Assembly: GCA_025964935.1 (NCBI GenBank)
Contig: JAOPXW010000149.1
Location: 1 to 15,093, forward strand
Reading direction: 5' to 3'
Length of the DNA: 15,093 nt
Source of the DNA: Friedmanniella sp.
Lineage (GTDB): Bacteria; Actinomycetota; Actinomycetes; Propionibacteriales; Propionibacteriaceae
The notes under the pieces are model-generated. The model was not told the origin of the DNA. It ran no database searches and worked only from the letters and a program-made list of their open reading frames with translations. Below, in pieces: positions 7,355-13,790 of the stretch; position 1 is the stretch's first letter; each line of letters starts with the position of its first letter. The translations under genes were made by a program, and so were the position numbers.

Positions 7355-7419
7355 CACGCTTTTCGTCGGACCGTCGAGGGAGGAAGTCCGGCTCCGAAGC
7401 GCGGCAGCGCGAGCCCGCC
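7355..7419. repeat. 65-bp direct repeat, copy 2
   Basis: This is the second copy, offset by 138 bp and separated from the first by 73 bp of unrelated GC-rich sequence. It ends 6 nt before the azlD stop codon on the opposite strand, so its hairpins could help end or stabilise the azl transcript. The 73-bp spacer shows nothing recognisable. Confidence 0.85.
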
Positions 7420-7425
7420 CAGAAA

Positions 7426-7743
7426 CTAGGAGGGCAAGAAGAAGCGCAGCAGGGCGGTGCTGAGGATCGCGACCGCGAAGACGACGAGGAACCCGCGCCG
7501 CAGCAGCAGCGCGACCACGCCGACGCCGACCCCCGCGGCGGTGTGCCAGTCCACGGCGTAGCGGCGGCCGCCGTCGACCAGCTGCACCACGACCAGGGCG
7601 GACAGCATGGCCACGGGCAGCAGGCCGGCCACCCGCTGGACGCGCGGGTGGTGCAGGACCGACTCGGGCAGCGACAGGCCCACCAGCTTGGTCAGGTAGG
7701 CGCCGACGGCGGCCACCACCACGGCCACCCAGAGCGCGGTCAC
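7426..7743 (-). CDS. azlD: AzlD family branched-chain amino acid exporter subunit
   Basis: The product is 105 residues, typical for AzlD, the small partner of AzlC. It is almost wholly hydrophobic, with three to four membrane segments (about 3-22, 42-58, 66-81 and 84-102). Near the N-terminus it has the family's Ala-Tyr-Leu-Thr-Lys segment, and then Arg-Val-Ala-Gly-Leu-Leu-Pro-Val-Ala-Met-Leu-Ser-Ala-Leu. In characterised members AzlC and AzlD together export branched-chain amino acids across the membrane. The GTG at 7743 overlaps the azlC stop as GTGA, so the two subunits are translationally coupled. Confidence 0.88.
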   Translation of the reverse strand: MTALWVAVVVAAVGAYLTKLVGLSLPESVLHHPRVQRVAGLLPVAMLSALVVVQLVDGGRRYAVDWHTAAGVGVGVVALLLRRGFLVVFAVAILSTALLRFFLPS

Positions 7744-8444
7744 GAAGGAGCCCCGGCCGGCTGTGCCGGCGGGTGCGGGACGATCGGGGCCAGCATCCCG
7801 GCGACCACGGCGACCAGGGCGGCGGCGATCACCGGCACGCCGGCCGGCACCAGCGGTACCAGGACGAAACCGACCGCGGCCCCGCCGACGGCGACCAGAC
7901 GGGCCAGCCGGGTCCGCAGCCCGGGCCAGAGCAGGGCCAGGAAGACCGCCGGACCGGCCGCGTCCAGGCCGTACGCCGACAGGTCCACCGCCTGCCCGAG
8001 CAGTGCCCCGACCAGGGTGCCGACCAGCCAGAGCGGGAACAGGGCCAGCCCCGTGGCCCAGAAGGCATAGCGGCGGGCGCGCGGCTGCGGCTGGGCCAGG
8101 CTCATCGCCGTGGTCTCGTCGATGACCAGGTGCGCAGTGGCCAGTCGACGCAGCCCCCGGGGCCGCAGCACCGGGGCCAGCCCCACCCCGTAGAACGCGT
8201 TCCGCAGGCCGAGCAGCAGCGCCGGGGCCACCGCCGCCAGAGGTGAGCCGCCGGCGGCCACGACACCGACGAAGGCGAACTGGCTGGCCCCGGTGAACAT
8301 CAGGAGGCTGAGGGTCAGCGTCTGGCCCAGGCTCAGCCCCGACCCGACCGAGACGGCCCCGAAGGTCAGGCCGAAGGCGCCGGCGTACAGACCGATCCCG
8401 ACCGCGGCGCGGTGGATGGCCCGCCGCTCGGGCAGGTCGGTCAC
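7740..8444 (-). CDS. azlC: AzlC family branched-chain amino acid exporter, large subunit
   Basis: The product is 234 residues, usual for AzlC. After a short basic N-terminus there is a Gly-Leu-Thr-Phe-Gly-Ala segment. It is followed by the family hallmark Leu-Met-Phe-Thr-Gly-Ala-Ser-Gln-Phe-Ala and then Leu-Leu-Gly-Leu-Arg-Asn-Ala-Phe-Tyr-Gly. An Asp-Glu-Thr motif (Val-Ile-Asp-Glu-Thr-Thr-Ala) precedes the C-terminal membrane helices. With AzlD it should form an exporter for branched-chain amino acids; the exact substrate cannot be read from sequence. The GTG start at 8444 overlaps the stop of the DUF554 gene as GTGA, and its own stop overlaps azlD, so all three are coupled. Confidence 0.9.
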   Translation of the reverse strand: MTDLPERRAIHRAAVGIGLYAGAFGLTFGAVSVGSGLSLGQTLTLSLLMFTGASQFAFVGVVAAGGSPLAAVAPALLLGLRNAFYGVGLAPVLRPRGLRRLATAHLVIDETTAMSLAQPQPRARRYAFWATGLALFPLWLVGTLVGALLGQAVDLSAYGLDAAGPAVFLALLWPGLRTRLARLVAVGGAAVGFVLVPLVPAGVPVIAAALVAVVAGMLAPIVPHPPAQPAGAPS

Positions 8445-9265
8445 CTGAACGCGCTGACCAGGGAGACGAGCAGCGGAGCCACGAGCAGCGCCGGCAGCAG
8501 GTTGCCCACCGGCACCTGCTTGAGGTTCAGCAGCCGCAGCCCGACCCCGAGCAGCAGCAGCCCCCCGGTGGCGGTGATGGCCGCGAGGTGAGCGGCGGGG
8601 AGGAAGTCGCCGAGGGCGAAGCCGACCAGGGTGAGGGCGCCCTGGATGAGCGCCACCGCGACCGCGGACGCCATCACCCCGGCCCCCAGCGAGGCGGCGA
8701 ACGCGATCGCGGCGAACCCGTCCAGCACCGCCTTCAGGATCAGCTGGTCCGCGCCCAGCCCCAGCCCGTCGGCCAGCGAGCCGAGGATGGTCAGCGGGCC
8801 GACGCAGAAGACCAGGGACGCCGTGACGAACCCCTGGATGAACCGGGCCCGCGGGTCGACCTCGGCCGCGGCTCCGGCGAGGGCCCTCGAGTCGGCGAGG
8901 GCCGGGGAGCCGGCGACCGAGCGGTCCCGTGCCTGGCCGGCAGGCCGTCGGGTCAGCCGGGACCGGAGCCAGCCGCCGAAGTCCTCCAGCCGTCGCTCGA
9001 TGTCGAGCAGGGACCCGACGATGCCGCCCACCAGCAGTGACCCCAGGACGATCAGCACCGGGGCGCTGCTCCCGACCCGGGCGGACAGCACGCTCGAGGT
9101 GACCTGACCCGCCGAGAGTGCCCCGATCAGCAGGGTGACCAGCCCGAGTGCGTCGGTGACGGTGTCCCGGGTGCGCTGCGGCAGCCGGTGCCCGAGCAGC
9201 AGGCCGAGGGAGGACCCGGCCAGCACGGTGGCGACGTTGACGGTGGTCCCGAACCCGGCGAACAT
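8441..9265 (-). CDS. DUF554 (YqgA-like) membrane protein
   Basis: The product is 274 residues, a polytopic membrane protein of the DUF554 family (E. coli YqgA type). Family features are the Gly-Thr-x-Val-Asn N-terminus, Ala-Leu-Gly-Leu-Val-Thr-Leu-Leu-Ile-Gly, Leu-Asp-Ile-Glu-Arg-Arg-Leu-Glu, and Arg-Phe-Ile-Gln-Gly-Phe-Val-Thr-Ala-Ser-Leu-Val-Phe-Cys-Val-Gly-Pro. The biochemical role of the family is not established, though a transporter is plausible. It is longer than YqgA because of a hydrophilic Ala/Arg-rich linker at about residues 104-138. The start is ATG 9265, with no clear Shine-Dalgarno. Its stop overlaps azlC by 4 nt. It follows the VOC gene by 43 bp and may be co-transcribed with it. 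Confidence 0.85.
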   Translation of the reverse strand: MFAGFGTTVNVATVLAGSSLGLLLGHRLPQRTRDTVTDALGLVTLLIGALSAGQVTSSVLSARVGSSAPVLIVLGSLLVGGIVGSLLDIERRLEDFGGWLRSRLTRRPAGQARDRSVAGSPALADSRALAGAAAEVDPRARFIQGFVTASLVFCVGPLTILGSLADGLGLGADQLILKAVLDGFAAIAFAASLGAGVMASAVAVALIQGALTLVGFALGDFLPAAHLAAITATGGLLLLGVGLRLLNLKQVPVGNLLPALLVAPLLVSLVSAFR

Positions 9266-9308
9266 CAGGACCGTCCGCCGGCTCGAGGGGCCGGGGGGCG
9301 TGAGGTGG

Positions 9309-9785
9309 TCACTCCCGGTCGGCCGCCGCGTACAGCTCCGCCACGTCGATCTTGACCATCGTCAGCATGGCGGCCATGGCCCGCCCGGCCCGGCCCGGGT
9401 CAGGGTCGGTCAGCAGGTCGATGAGGGCGGTGGGGGTGACCTGCCACGACACCCCGAAGCGGTCGGTGATCCAGCCGCACTCGACCGGCGTCCCGCCGCC
9501 GGCGAGCAAGCCGTCCCAGTAGTGGTCGACCTCGGCCTGGTCGGCACACCGGATGACCAGGGAGATCGCGTCGGTGAAGGGGTGGCCCGGCCCGCCGTTG
9601 AGGAAGGTGAGCTCCATCCCCGCCAGCCGCAGGCCGATGGTCAGGACCTGGCCGGCGGGGCCCGGGCCGCCCTCGCCGAGGCGAGCCGTCTCGACGATCT
9701 CCGCGTCGGGGAACAGCGAGGTGTAGAACTCGGCCGCCTCCTCCGCGTTGTCGTCGAACCACAGGAACGGGGTGATCTTCTGCAT
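9309..9785 (-). CDS. VOC-fold protein, PhnB/3-demethylubiquinone methyltransferase-like (PF06983)
   Basis: The product is 158 residues, a soluble protein of the vicinal oxygen chelate fold. It has the PF06983 opening Ile-Thr-Pro-Phe-Leu-Trp-Phe-Asp, then Ala-Ala-Glu-Phe-Tyr-Thr-Ser-Leu-Phe-Pro. A Leu-Asn-Gly-Gly-Pro segment and Asp-Arg-Phe-Gly-Val-Ser-Trp-Gln-Val follow. The old methyltransferase name for this family is misleading: most members are of unknown activity, and the specific reaction here cannot be assigned. ATG 9785 is supported by an AAGGAG site 6 nt upstream. The gene is divergent from hisD, with a 107-bp gap, and probably heads the - strand cluster running through DUF554 and azlCD. 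Confidence 0.85.
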   Translation of the reverse strand: MQKITPFLWFDDNAEEAAEFYTSLFPDAEIVETARLGEGGPGPAGQVLTIGLRLAGMELTFLNGGPGHPFTDAISLVIRCADQAEVDHYWDGLLAGGGTPVECGWITDRFGVSWQVTPTALIDLLTDPDPGRAGRAMAAMLTMVKIDVAELYAAADRE

Positions 9786-9791
9786 GGGATG

Positions 9792-9797
9792 CTCCTT
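9792..9797 (-). promoter_or_regulatory. Ribosome binding site of the VOC gene
   Basis: AAGGAG on the minus strand lies 6 nt before ATG 9785. It is the clearest Shine-Dalgarno on the minus strand of the window and fixes the start. Confidence 0.75.
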
Positions 9798-9816
9798 CGT
9801 CGCAGGACCAGAGGGG

Positions 9817-9822
9817 ACTCTA
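9817..9822 (-). promoter_or_regulatory. Candidate -10 for the VOC gene and - strand cluster
   Basis: TAGAGT on the minus strand matches TANNNT and would start a transcript near 9810, leaving a leader of about 25 nt that includes the AAGGAG site. No clear -35 is visible. Confidence 0.35.
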
Positions 9823-9880
9823 GTACCTGTACCGACCGGGCCCGGCTGAGATATTCGTCGGGTCTGTCGGTACGCGTCCG

Positions 9881-9886
9881 TAGAAT
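9881..9886 (+). promoter_or_regulatory. -10 element of a predicted leaderless hisD promoter
   Basis: TAGAAT is followed by exactly 6 nt and then the hisD start GTG at 9893. This geometry places the transcription start on or beside the first base of the start codon. No Shine-Dalgarno-like sequence lies in the 20 nt before it. No strong -35 is seen. The priA start has the same arrangement. Confidence 0.6.
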
Positions 9887-9892
9887 CGGCGC

Positions 9893-11206
9893 GTGCTCCG
9901 TACCATCGACCTCCGTGGTCGGCTCCAGGCCGGCGAGTCCCTGGACTACGCCGCCATCGTCCCCCGCGCCGACTTCGACGTGGCCGCCGCCGTCGAGGTC
10001 GTGCGGCCGATCTGTGCCGACGTCGCCGCCCGCGGGGTGGCCGCGCTCGAGCAGTACAGCCAGGCCTTCGACCGGGTGGTCCCCGAGCACTTCCGCGTCC
10101 CGGCGGCCGAGCTCGCGGCCGCGGCCGAGCGGCTCGACCCCGAGCTGCGGGCGGCCTTCGAGGTCTCGATCGCGCGCCGCCGCTCGGTCAGCGAGGCCGA
10201 GCTCGGCAGCACTCGGACCGAGGTGGCCGTGGCCCCCGGGGCCCGGGTCAGCCAGCGGATGATCCCGGTGCACCGGGTCGGGCTCTACGTGCCGGGCGGG
10301 CTCGCCCCGCTGGCCTCCAGCGTGATCATGAACGCCGTGCCCGCCCAGGTCGCCGGGGTGACCTCGCTGGCGCTCGCCTCCCCGCCGCAGCGGGAGTTCG
10401 GCGGGCTGCCGCACCCCAGCATCCTGGCCCTCTGTCACCTGCTCGGGGTGCACGAGGTGTACGCCGTGGGCGGCGCCCAGGCCGTGGCCATGTTCGCGTA
10501 CGGGGTGGAGGGTCTGTGCCCCCGCGTCGACCTCATCACCGGTCCCGGCAACATCTACGTGGTGGCCGCCAAGCGGCTGCTCAAGGGCCGCGTCAACATC
10601 GACTCCGAGGCCGGTCCCACCGAGATCGCCATCCTGGCCGACCGGACCGCCGACCCCGTGCACGTGACCGCCGACCTGATCAGCCAGGCCGAGCACGACC
10701 CGCTGGCCGCCGCCGTGCTGGTCACCGACTCCACCGAGCTGGCCGACGCCGTGCAGGCCGAGCTCGAGGTCCAGCTGGCCCAGACCAAGCACCTGGAGCG
10801 GGTCACGGTCGCCCTGAACGGCCGCCAGTCGGCCGTGGTCCTGGTCGACGACGTGGAGCAGGGGCTCGACGTGGTGAACGCCTACGCCGCCGAGCACCTG
10901 GAGATCCAGACCGAGCGGGCCGAGGCCGACGCCGAGCGCATCGTCAACGCCGGGGCCATCTTCGTGGGCGCCTGGTCCCCGGTGTCGCTGGGGGACTACA
11001 GCGCCGGCTCCACCCACGTGCTGCCGACCGCCGGCTGCGCCTGCCACTCCTCGGGTCTGAACGTGAAGAGCTTCCTCAAGGCCGTCAACGTCATCCACTA
11101 CTCCCGCGACGCGCTGGCTGAGGTGGCCCGGCACGTCGAGGTCTTCGCCCAGGCCGAGGACCTGCCCGGTCACGCGGCCGCGGTCAGCCGCCGGTTCGCC
11201 CAGTGA
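9893..11206 (+). CDS. hisD: Histidinol dehydrogenase
   Basis: HisD performs the last two steps of histidine synthesis, oxidising L-histidinol to L-histidine with NAD+ and a bound Zn2+. The product is 437 residues, normal length. Conserved pieces are Leu-Tyr-Val-Pro-Gly-Gly and Gly-Gly-Ala-Gln-Ala-Val-Ala-Met. The expected zinc and catalytic residues are present: Gln265 and His268 (in Gln-Ala-Glu-His), the Glu334-His335 pair, Asp368 and His427. The GTG start at 9893 gives an N-terminus typical of the family and follows a -10-like hexamer by 6 nt with no ribosome binding site. It is the first gene of the his operon, and its stop overlaps hisC as GTGA. Confidence 0.97.
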   Translation: MLRTIDLRGRLQAGESLDYAAIVPRADFDVAAAVEVVRPICADVAARGVAALEQYSQAFDRVVPEHFRVPAAELAAAAERLDPELRAAFEVSIARRRSVSEAELGSTRTEVAVAPGARVSQRMIPVHRVGLYVPGGLAPLASSVIMNAVPAQVAGVTSLALASPPQREFGGLPHPSILALCHLLGVHEVYAVGGAQAVAMFAYGVEGLCPRVDLITGPGNIYVVAAKRLLKGRVNIDSEAGPTEIAILADRTADPVHVTADLISQAEHDPLAAAVLVTDSTELADAVQAELEVQLAQTKHLERVTVALNGRQSAVVLVDDVEQGLDVVNAYAAEHLEIQTERAEADAERIVNAGAIFVGAWSPVSLGDYSAGSTHVLPTAGCACHSSGLNVKSFLKAVNVIHYSRDALAEVARHVEVFAQAEDLPGHAAAVSRRFAQ

Positions 11207-12423
11207 GCGCCCTGACCTCCGCGGCGGGCGCGCCGGCCGGCTCGGCGGGGCCCGCCTCCGCCAACCCGGCCACCCCCAACCCGGCCACCCCCAACCCGGC
11301 CACCGCCAACCCGGCCACCGCGAACCCCGCCCTGGCCGACCTGCCGCTGCGGCCCGAGCTGGTCGGGGAGGTGCCCTACGGCGCGCCGCAGATCGACGTC
11401 CCGGTGCTGCTGAACGTCAACGAGAACCCGTACCCCCCGAGCGAGCGGGTGGTGGCCGAGATCGCCGCCGCCGCCGCGGTGGCGGCCCGAAGCATGAACC
11501 GCTATCCCGAGCGGGACGCGACCGCGCTCCGGGGCGACTTGGCGGCCTACCTCGGCCACGGCCTGACCGCCGACCAGATCTGGGCCGCGAACGGGAGCAA
11601 CGAGGTGATGCTGCACGTCCTCCAGGCCTTCGCCGGGCCCGGCCGGACCGTGCTGTCCTTCGCGCCGACCTACTCCATGTATCCCGAGTACGCCCGCGAC
11701 ACCCACTCCGGCTGGGTCACCTTCCCCCGACGGGACGACTTCACCATCGACCGGGAGGCGGCCGTCGCGGCCGTCCTCGCGGAGCAGCCGGACGTGGTCC
11801 TGGTCACCAGCCCCAACAACCCGACCGGGACGGCGGTGAGCCTGGAGACGGTGGCCGCCATCTGCGCGGTGGCCCCCGGGGTGGTCGTGGTGGACGAGGC
11901 GTACCTGGAGTTCGCCCGGGCCGGTACCCGAAGCGCCCTGGAGCTGCTGCCCACCCACCCGCGGCTGGCGGTGAGCCGGACCATGTCCAAGGCGTTCGCG
12001 TTCGCGGGCGGGCGGCTCGGCTACCTGGCCGCGGCCCCGGCCTTCGTCGACGCCCTGCGGATCGTTCGGCTGCCCTACCACCTGTCCGCGGTCACCCAGG
12101 CCGTCGCCCGGGTCGCCCTGGCCCACGCCCCCGAGATGCTGGCCGCGGTGGACGAGCTGCGGGCGGCCCGCGACGACGTGGCGTCCTGGCTGGCGGGGCG
12201 GGGGCTGGCCGTGGCCGAGTCCGACGCCAACTTCGTGCTCTTCGGCCGGTTCGCCGACCGGCAGGCGGTCTGGCAGGGTCTGCTGGAGCGGGGGGTGCTG
12301 ATCCGGGTGGTCGGCCCCGAGGGCTGGCTGCGGGTGTCCGCCGGCACCGGGGCCGAGATGGCCGCCTTCCGCCAGGCCCTGACCGAGGTGCTCGACACCC
12401 CGGCCGGCCAACGACTCGCCTGA
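11203..12423 (+). CDS. hisC: Histidinol-phosphate aminotransferase with repeat-bearing N-terminal extension
   Basis: HisC is a PLP enzyme that converts imidazole-acetol phosphate plus glutamate to L-histidinol phosphate. The product is 406 residues with fold-type I landmarks: the Asn205-Asn206-Pro-Thr-Gly loop, Asp231 and Tyr234 (cofactor ring contacts), Lys263 (Schiff base, in Ser-Lys-Ala-Phe) and Arg377 (carboxylate binding). Leu-Asn-Val-Asn-Glu-Asn-Pro-Tyr-Pro is the usual substrate loop. Unusually, the first 45 residues or so are a low-complexity leader containing five Asn-Pro-Ala-Thr-Pro/Ala-like pentapeptides (21-45), whereas homologues usually start directly before the Leu-Pro-Leu-Arg segment. 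No alternative start exists after the repeats, and GTG 11203 overlaps the hisD stop, so the extension is probably translated. Confidence 0.95.
   Translation: MSALTSAAGAPAGSAGPASANPATPNPATPNPATANPATANPALADLPLRPELVGEVPYGAPQIDVPVLLNVNENPYPPSERVVAEIAAAAAVAARSMNRYPERDATALRGDLAAYLGHGLTADQIWAANGSNEVMLHVLQAFAGPGRTVLSFAPTYSMYPEYARDTHSGWVTFPRRDDFTIDREAAVAAVLAEQPDVVLVTSPNNPTGTAVSLETVAAICAVAPGVVVVDEAYLEFARAGTRSALELLPTHPRLAVSRTMSKAFAFAGGRLGYLAAAPAFVDALRIVRLPYHLSAVTQAVARVALAHAPEMLAAVDELRAARDDVASWLAGRGLAVAESDANFVLFGRFADRQAVWQGLLERGVLIRVVGPEGWLRVSAGTGAEMAAFRQALTEVLDTPAGQRLA
11263..11337 (+). repeat. In-frame 15-bp minisatellite in hisC
   Basis: Five consecutive 15-bp units of the form AACCCGGCCACCNCN encode [20 protein letters not shown] and a degenerate Asn-Pro-Ala-Leu-Ala. 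The first two units are identical and the next two differ from them by one or two bases. Copy number changes would keep the reading frame. Confidence 0.9.
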
Positions 12424-12436
12424 CCACGACCTGAAT

Positions 12437-12441
12437 GAGGG
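12437..12441 (+). promoter_or_regulatory. Ribosome binding site of hisB
   Basis: GAGGG lies 4 nt before ATG 12446, in the only non-overlapping gap (22 nt) of the hisDCBH unit. It supports that start. Confidence 0.6.
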
Positions 12442-12445
12442 TGTC

Positions 12446-13087
12446 ATGACCACACAGCCACGGACCGCGACCATCGAGCGCGCGACGTCGGAGTCCAGCG
12501 TCTTCGTCGCGCTCAACCTGGACGGCACCGGCCGGGCCGAGATCTCCACCGGCGTCGGGTTCTACGACCACATGCTCAACGCGCTGGCCAAGCACGCCCT
12601 GTTCGACCTGGAGGTGCGCAGCACCGGGGACCACTACATCGACGCCCACCACACGGTCGAGGACACCGCCATCGTGATCGGGCAGGCGATCCGGCAGGCG
12701 CTGGGCGACAAGAGTGGCATCCGCCGCTTCGGCGACGCCCTGGTCCCCCTCGACGAGGCCCTGGCCCAAGCGGTGGTCGACGTCTCCGGCCGCCCCTACT
12801 GCGTGCACAGCGGCGAGCCCGCGGGTCAGGAGTTCGTCCGGATCGGCGGCGGGGCCAGTGCTCCCGACGGCACCCCGAGCGTGGCCTACACCGGTTCGCT
12901 GACCCGGCACGTGATGGAGACGCTGGCCTTCCACGCCCACCTCTGCCTGCACCTGCGGGTGCTCGCCGGGCGCGACCCGCACCACATCATCGAGGCGCAG
13001 TTCAAGGCCCTGGCCCGGGCCCTGCGCGACGCCGTCGCCCTGGACCCCCGGGTGGAGGGCGTGCCCAGCACCAAGGGCGCGCTGTGA
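12446..13087 (+). CDS. hisB: Imidazoleglycerol-phosphate dehydratase (monofunctional)
   Basis: HisB dehydrates imidazole-glycerol phosphate to imidazole-acetol phosphate, the substrate of HisC. The product is 213 residues, so it is the monofunctional form, without the N-terminal histidinol-phosphatase domain of the enterobacterial enzyme. The duplicated metal-binding motifs are intact: His42 in Asp-His-Met-Leu, His68-His69-x-x-Glu72-Asp in the first half, and His179-His180-x-x-Glu183 followed by Phe-Lys-Ala-Leu-Ala-Arg-Ala in the second. It starts with ATG after a GAGGG site and ends in a GTGA overlap with hisH. As HisB is monofunctional, a separate histidinol phosphatase is needed elsewhere in the genome. 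Confidence 0.97.
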   Translation: MTTQPRTATIERATSESSVFVALNLDGTGRAEISTGVGFYDHMLNALAKHALFDLEVRSTGDHYIDAHHTVEDTAIVIGQAIRQALGDKSGIRRFGDALVPLDEALAQAVVDVSGRPYCVHSGEPAGQEFVRIGGGASAPDGTPSVAYTGSLTRHVMETLAFHAHLCLHLRVLAGRDPHHIIEAQFKALARALRDAVALDPRVEGVPSTKGAL

Positions 13088-13716
13088 GCCGTACGCGGGC
13101 GGAGCTGCACGTCGTCGTCCTGGACTACGGGTCGGGCAACCTGCGCTCCGCGGAGCGGGCCGTCGCACGTACCGGGGTGCGGGTCACCGTGACCGGTGAC
13201 CTCGACGCGGCCCGGGCCGCCGACGGCCTGGTCGTGCCCGGGGTCGGGGCCTTCGCCGCCTGCATCCGGGGCCTCACCGCGGTCGGCGGCCAGCAGCTGA
13301 TCGCGGACCGGCGGGCGGCCGGGCGGCCGACCCTGGCCATCTGCGTCGGCCACCAGGTGCTGTTCGCCGAGGGGGTCGAGCACGGCGACCGGGCCGCGGG
13401 GTGCGGGGTCTGGCCGGGCGTCGTCGAGCAGCTGCACGCTTCTCGGCTGCCCCACATGGGCTGGAACACCGTCCGGCCCCCGGCCGACAGCCGGCTGTTC
13501 GCCGGCGTCGGACAGGAGCGCTTCTACTTCGTGCACAGTTACGCCGTCCGCACCCTGCCCGAGGCCCCCGGGCGGCAGGTGACCTGGGCCGAGCACGGCG
13601 GCGACCGCTTCGTGGCCGGGGTCGAGGACGGCCCGGTGTGGTCCACCCAGTTCCACCCCGAGAAGTCCGGGGACGCCGGGGCGCGGCTGCTGGACAACTG
13701 GGTCGCGACCCTCTGA
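13084..13716 (+). CDS. hisH: Imidazole glycerol phosphate synthase, glutaminase subunit
   Basis: HisH is a class I glutamine amidotransferase that feeds ammonia to HisF to make imidazole-glycerol phosphate and AICAR. The product is 210 residues, normal size. Visible motifs are Asp-Tyr-Gly-Ser-Gly-Asn-Leu near the N-terminus, Pro-Gly-Val-Gly-Ala-Phe (oxyanion-strand region), nucleophile Cys87, Pro-His-Met-Gly-Trp-Asn, Phe-Val-His-Ser-Tyr, and the His191-Pro-Glu193 dyad. The nucleophile elbow reads Cys-Val-Gly-His-Gln instead of the Cys-x-Gly-Met-Gln usual in HisH; Gly-His-Gln is common in TrpG and CarA. All other features and the operon context are HisH. The partner hisF is not in this window. 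The GTG start overlaps the hisB stop. Confidence 0.95.
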   Translation: MSRTRAELHVVVLDYGSGNLRSAERAVARTGVRVTVTGDLDAARAADGLVVPGVGAFAACIRGLTAVGGQQLIADRRAAGRPTLAICVGHQVLFAEGVEHGDRAAGCGVWPGVVEQLHASRLPHMGWNTVRPPADSRLFAGVGQERFYFVHSYAVRTLPEAPGRQVTWAEHGGDRFVAGVEDGPVWSTQFHPEKSGDAGARLLDNWVATL

Positions 13717-13744
13717 CCCGACGCCGGAGACGGCTGCCCGCCCC

Positions 13745-13759
13745 CGCCGTGCTGCGGCG
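13745..13759 (+). terminator. Weak hairpin after hisH
   Basis: CGCCG at 13745-13749 pairs with CGGCG at 13755-13759 around a 5-nt loop, about 28 nt after the hisH stop. It has a short stem and no T-tract. It could be a partial terminator between hisDCBH and priA, or chance pairing in GC-rich DNA. Confidence 0.3.
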
Positions 13760-13778
13760 CCCCCGCGTTCTGCTCCGG

Positions 13779-13784
13779 TAAGGT
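13779..13784 (+). promoter_or_regulatory. -10 element of a predicted leaderless priA promoter
   Basis: TAAGGT is followed by exactly 6 nt and then GTG 13791, the same spacing as at hisD. No Shine-Dalgarno precedes the start. This suggests priA has its own promoter inside the his cluster. No strong -35 is apparent. Confidence 0.5.
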
Positions 13785-13790
13785 CATCGG

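Noticed and set aside
7217..7419. CRISPR array
   Set aside because: There are only two units, the repeat is too long (65 bp), the spacer is 73 bp, and no cas genes are present.
7189..7425. Insertion sequence in the azlD-ybaK gap
   Set aside because: No transposase reading frame, terminal inverted repeats or target-site duplication can be seen; only the direct repeats are supported.
7072..8070. Plus-strand open frame spanning the 65-bp repeats and azlD/azlC
   Set aside because: It is antisense to well-supported azlCD and ybaK. Its apparent repeated peptide comes from the DNA repeats, not from protein selection.
9786..9892. T-box, riboswitch or histidine leader peptide upstream of hisD
   Set aside because: The 107-bp gap has no His-codon run and no T-box-like element, and the -10 position leaves no leader RNA.
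9641..11173. Long minus-strand open frame antisense to hisD
   Set aside because: It is a shadow of hisD, with low-complexity Gly/Val/His composition and no ribosome binding site. The frame at 11170-12549 (-) over hisC is likewise a shadow.
13084..13716. hisH as TrpG or another glutaminase because of the GHQ motif
   Set aside because: Position between hisB and priA, size and the remaining motifs all fit HisH.
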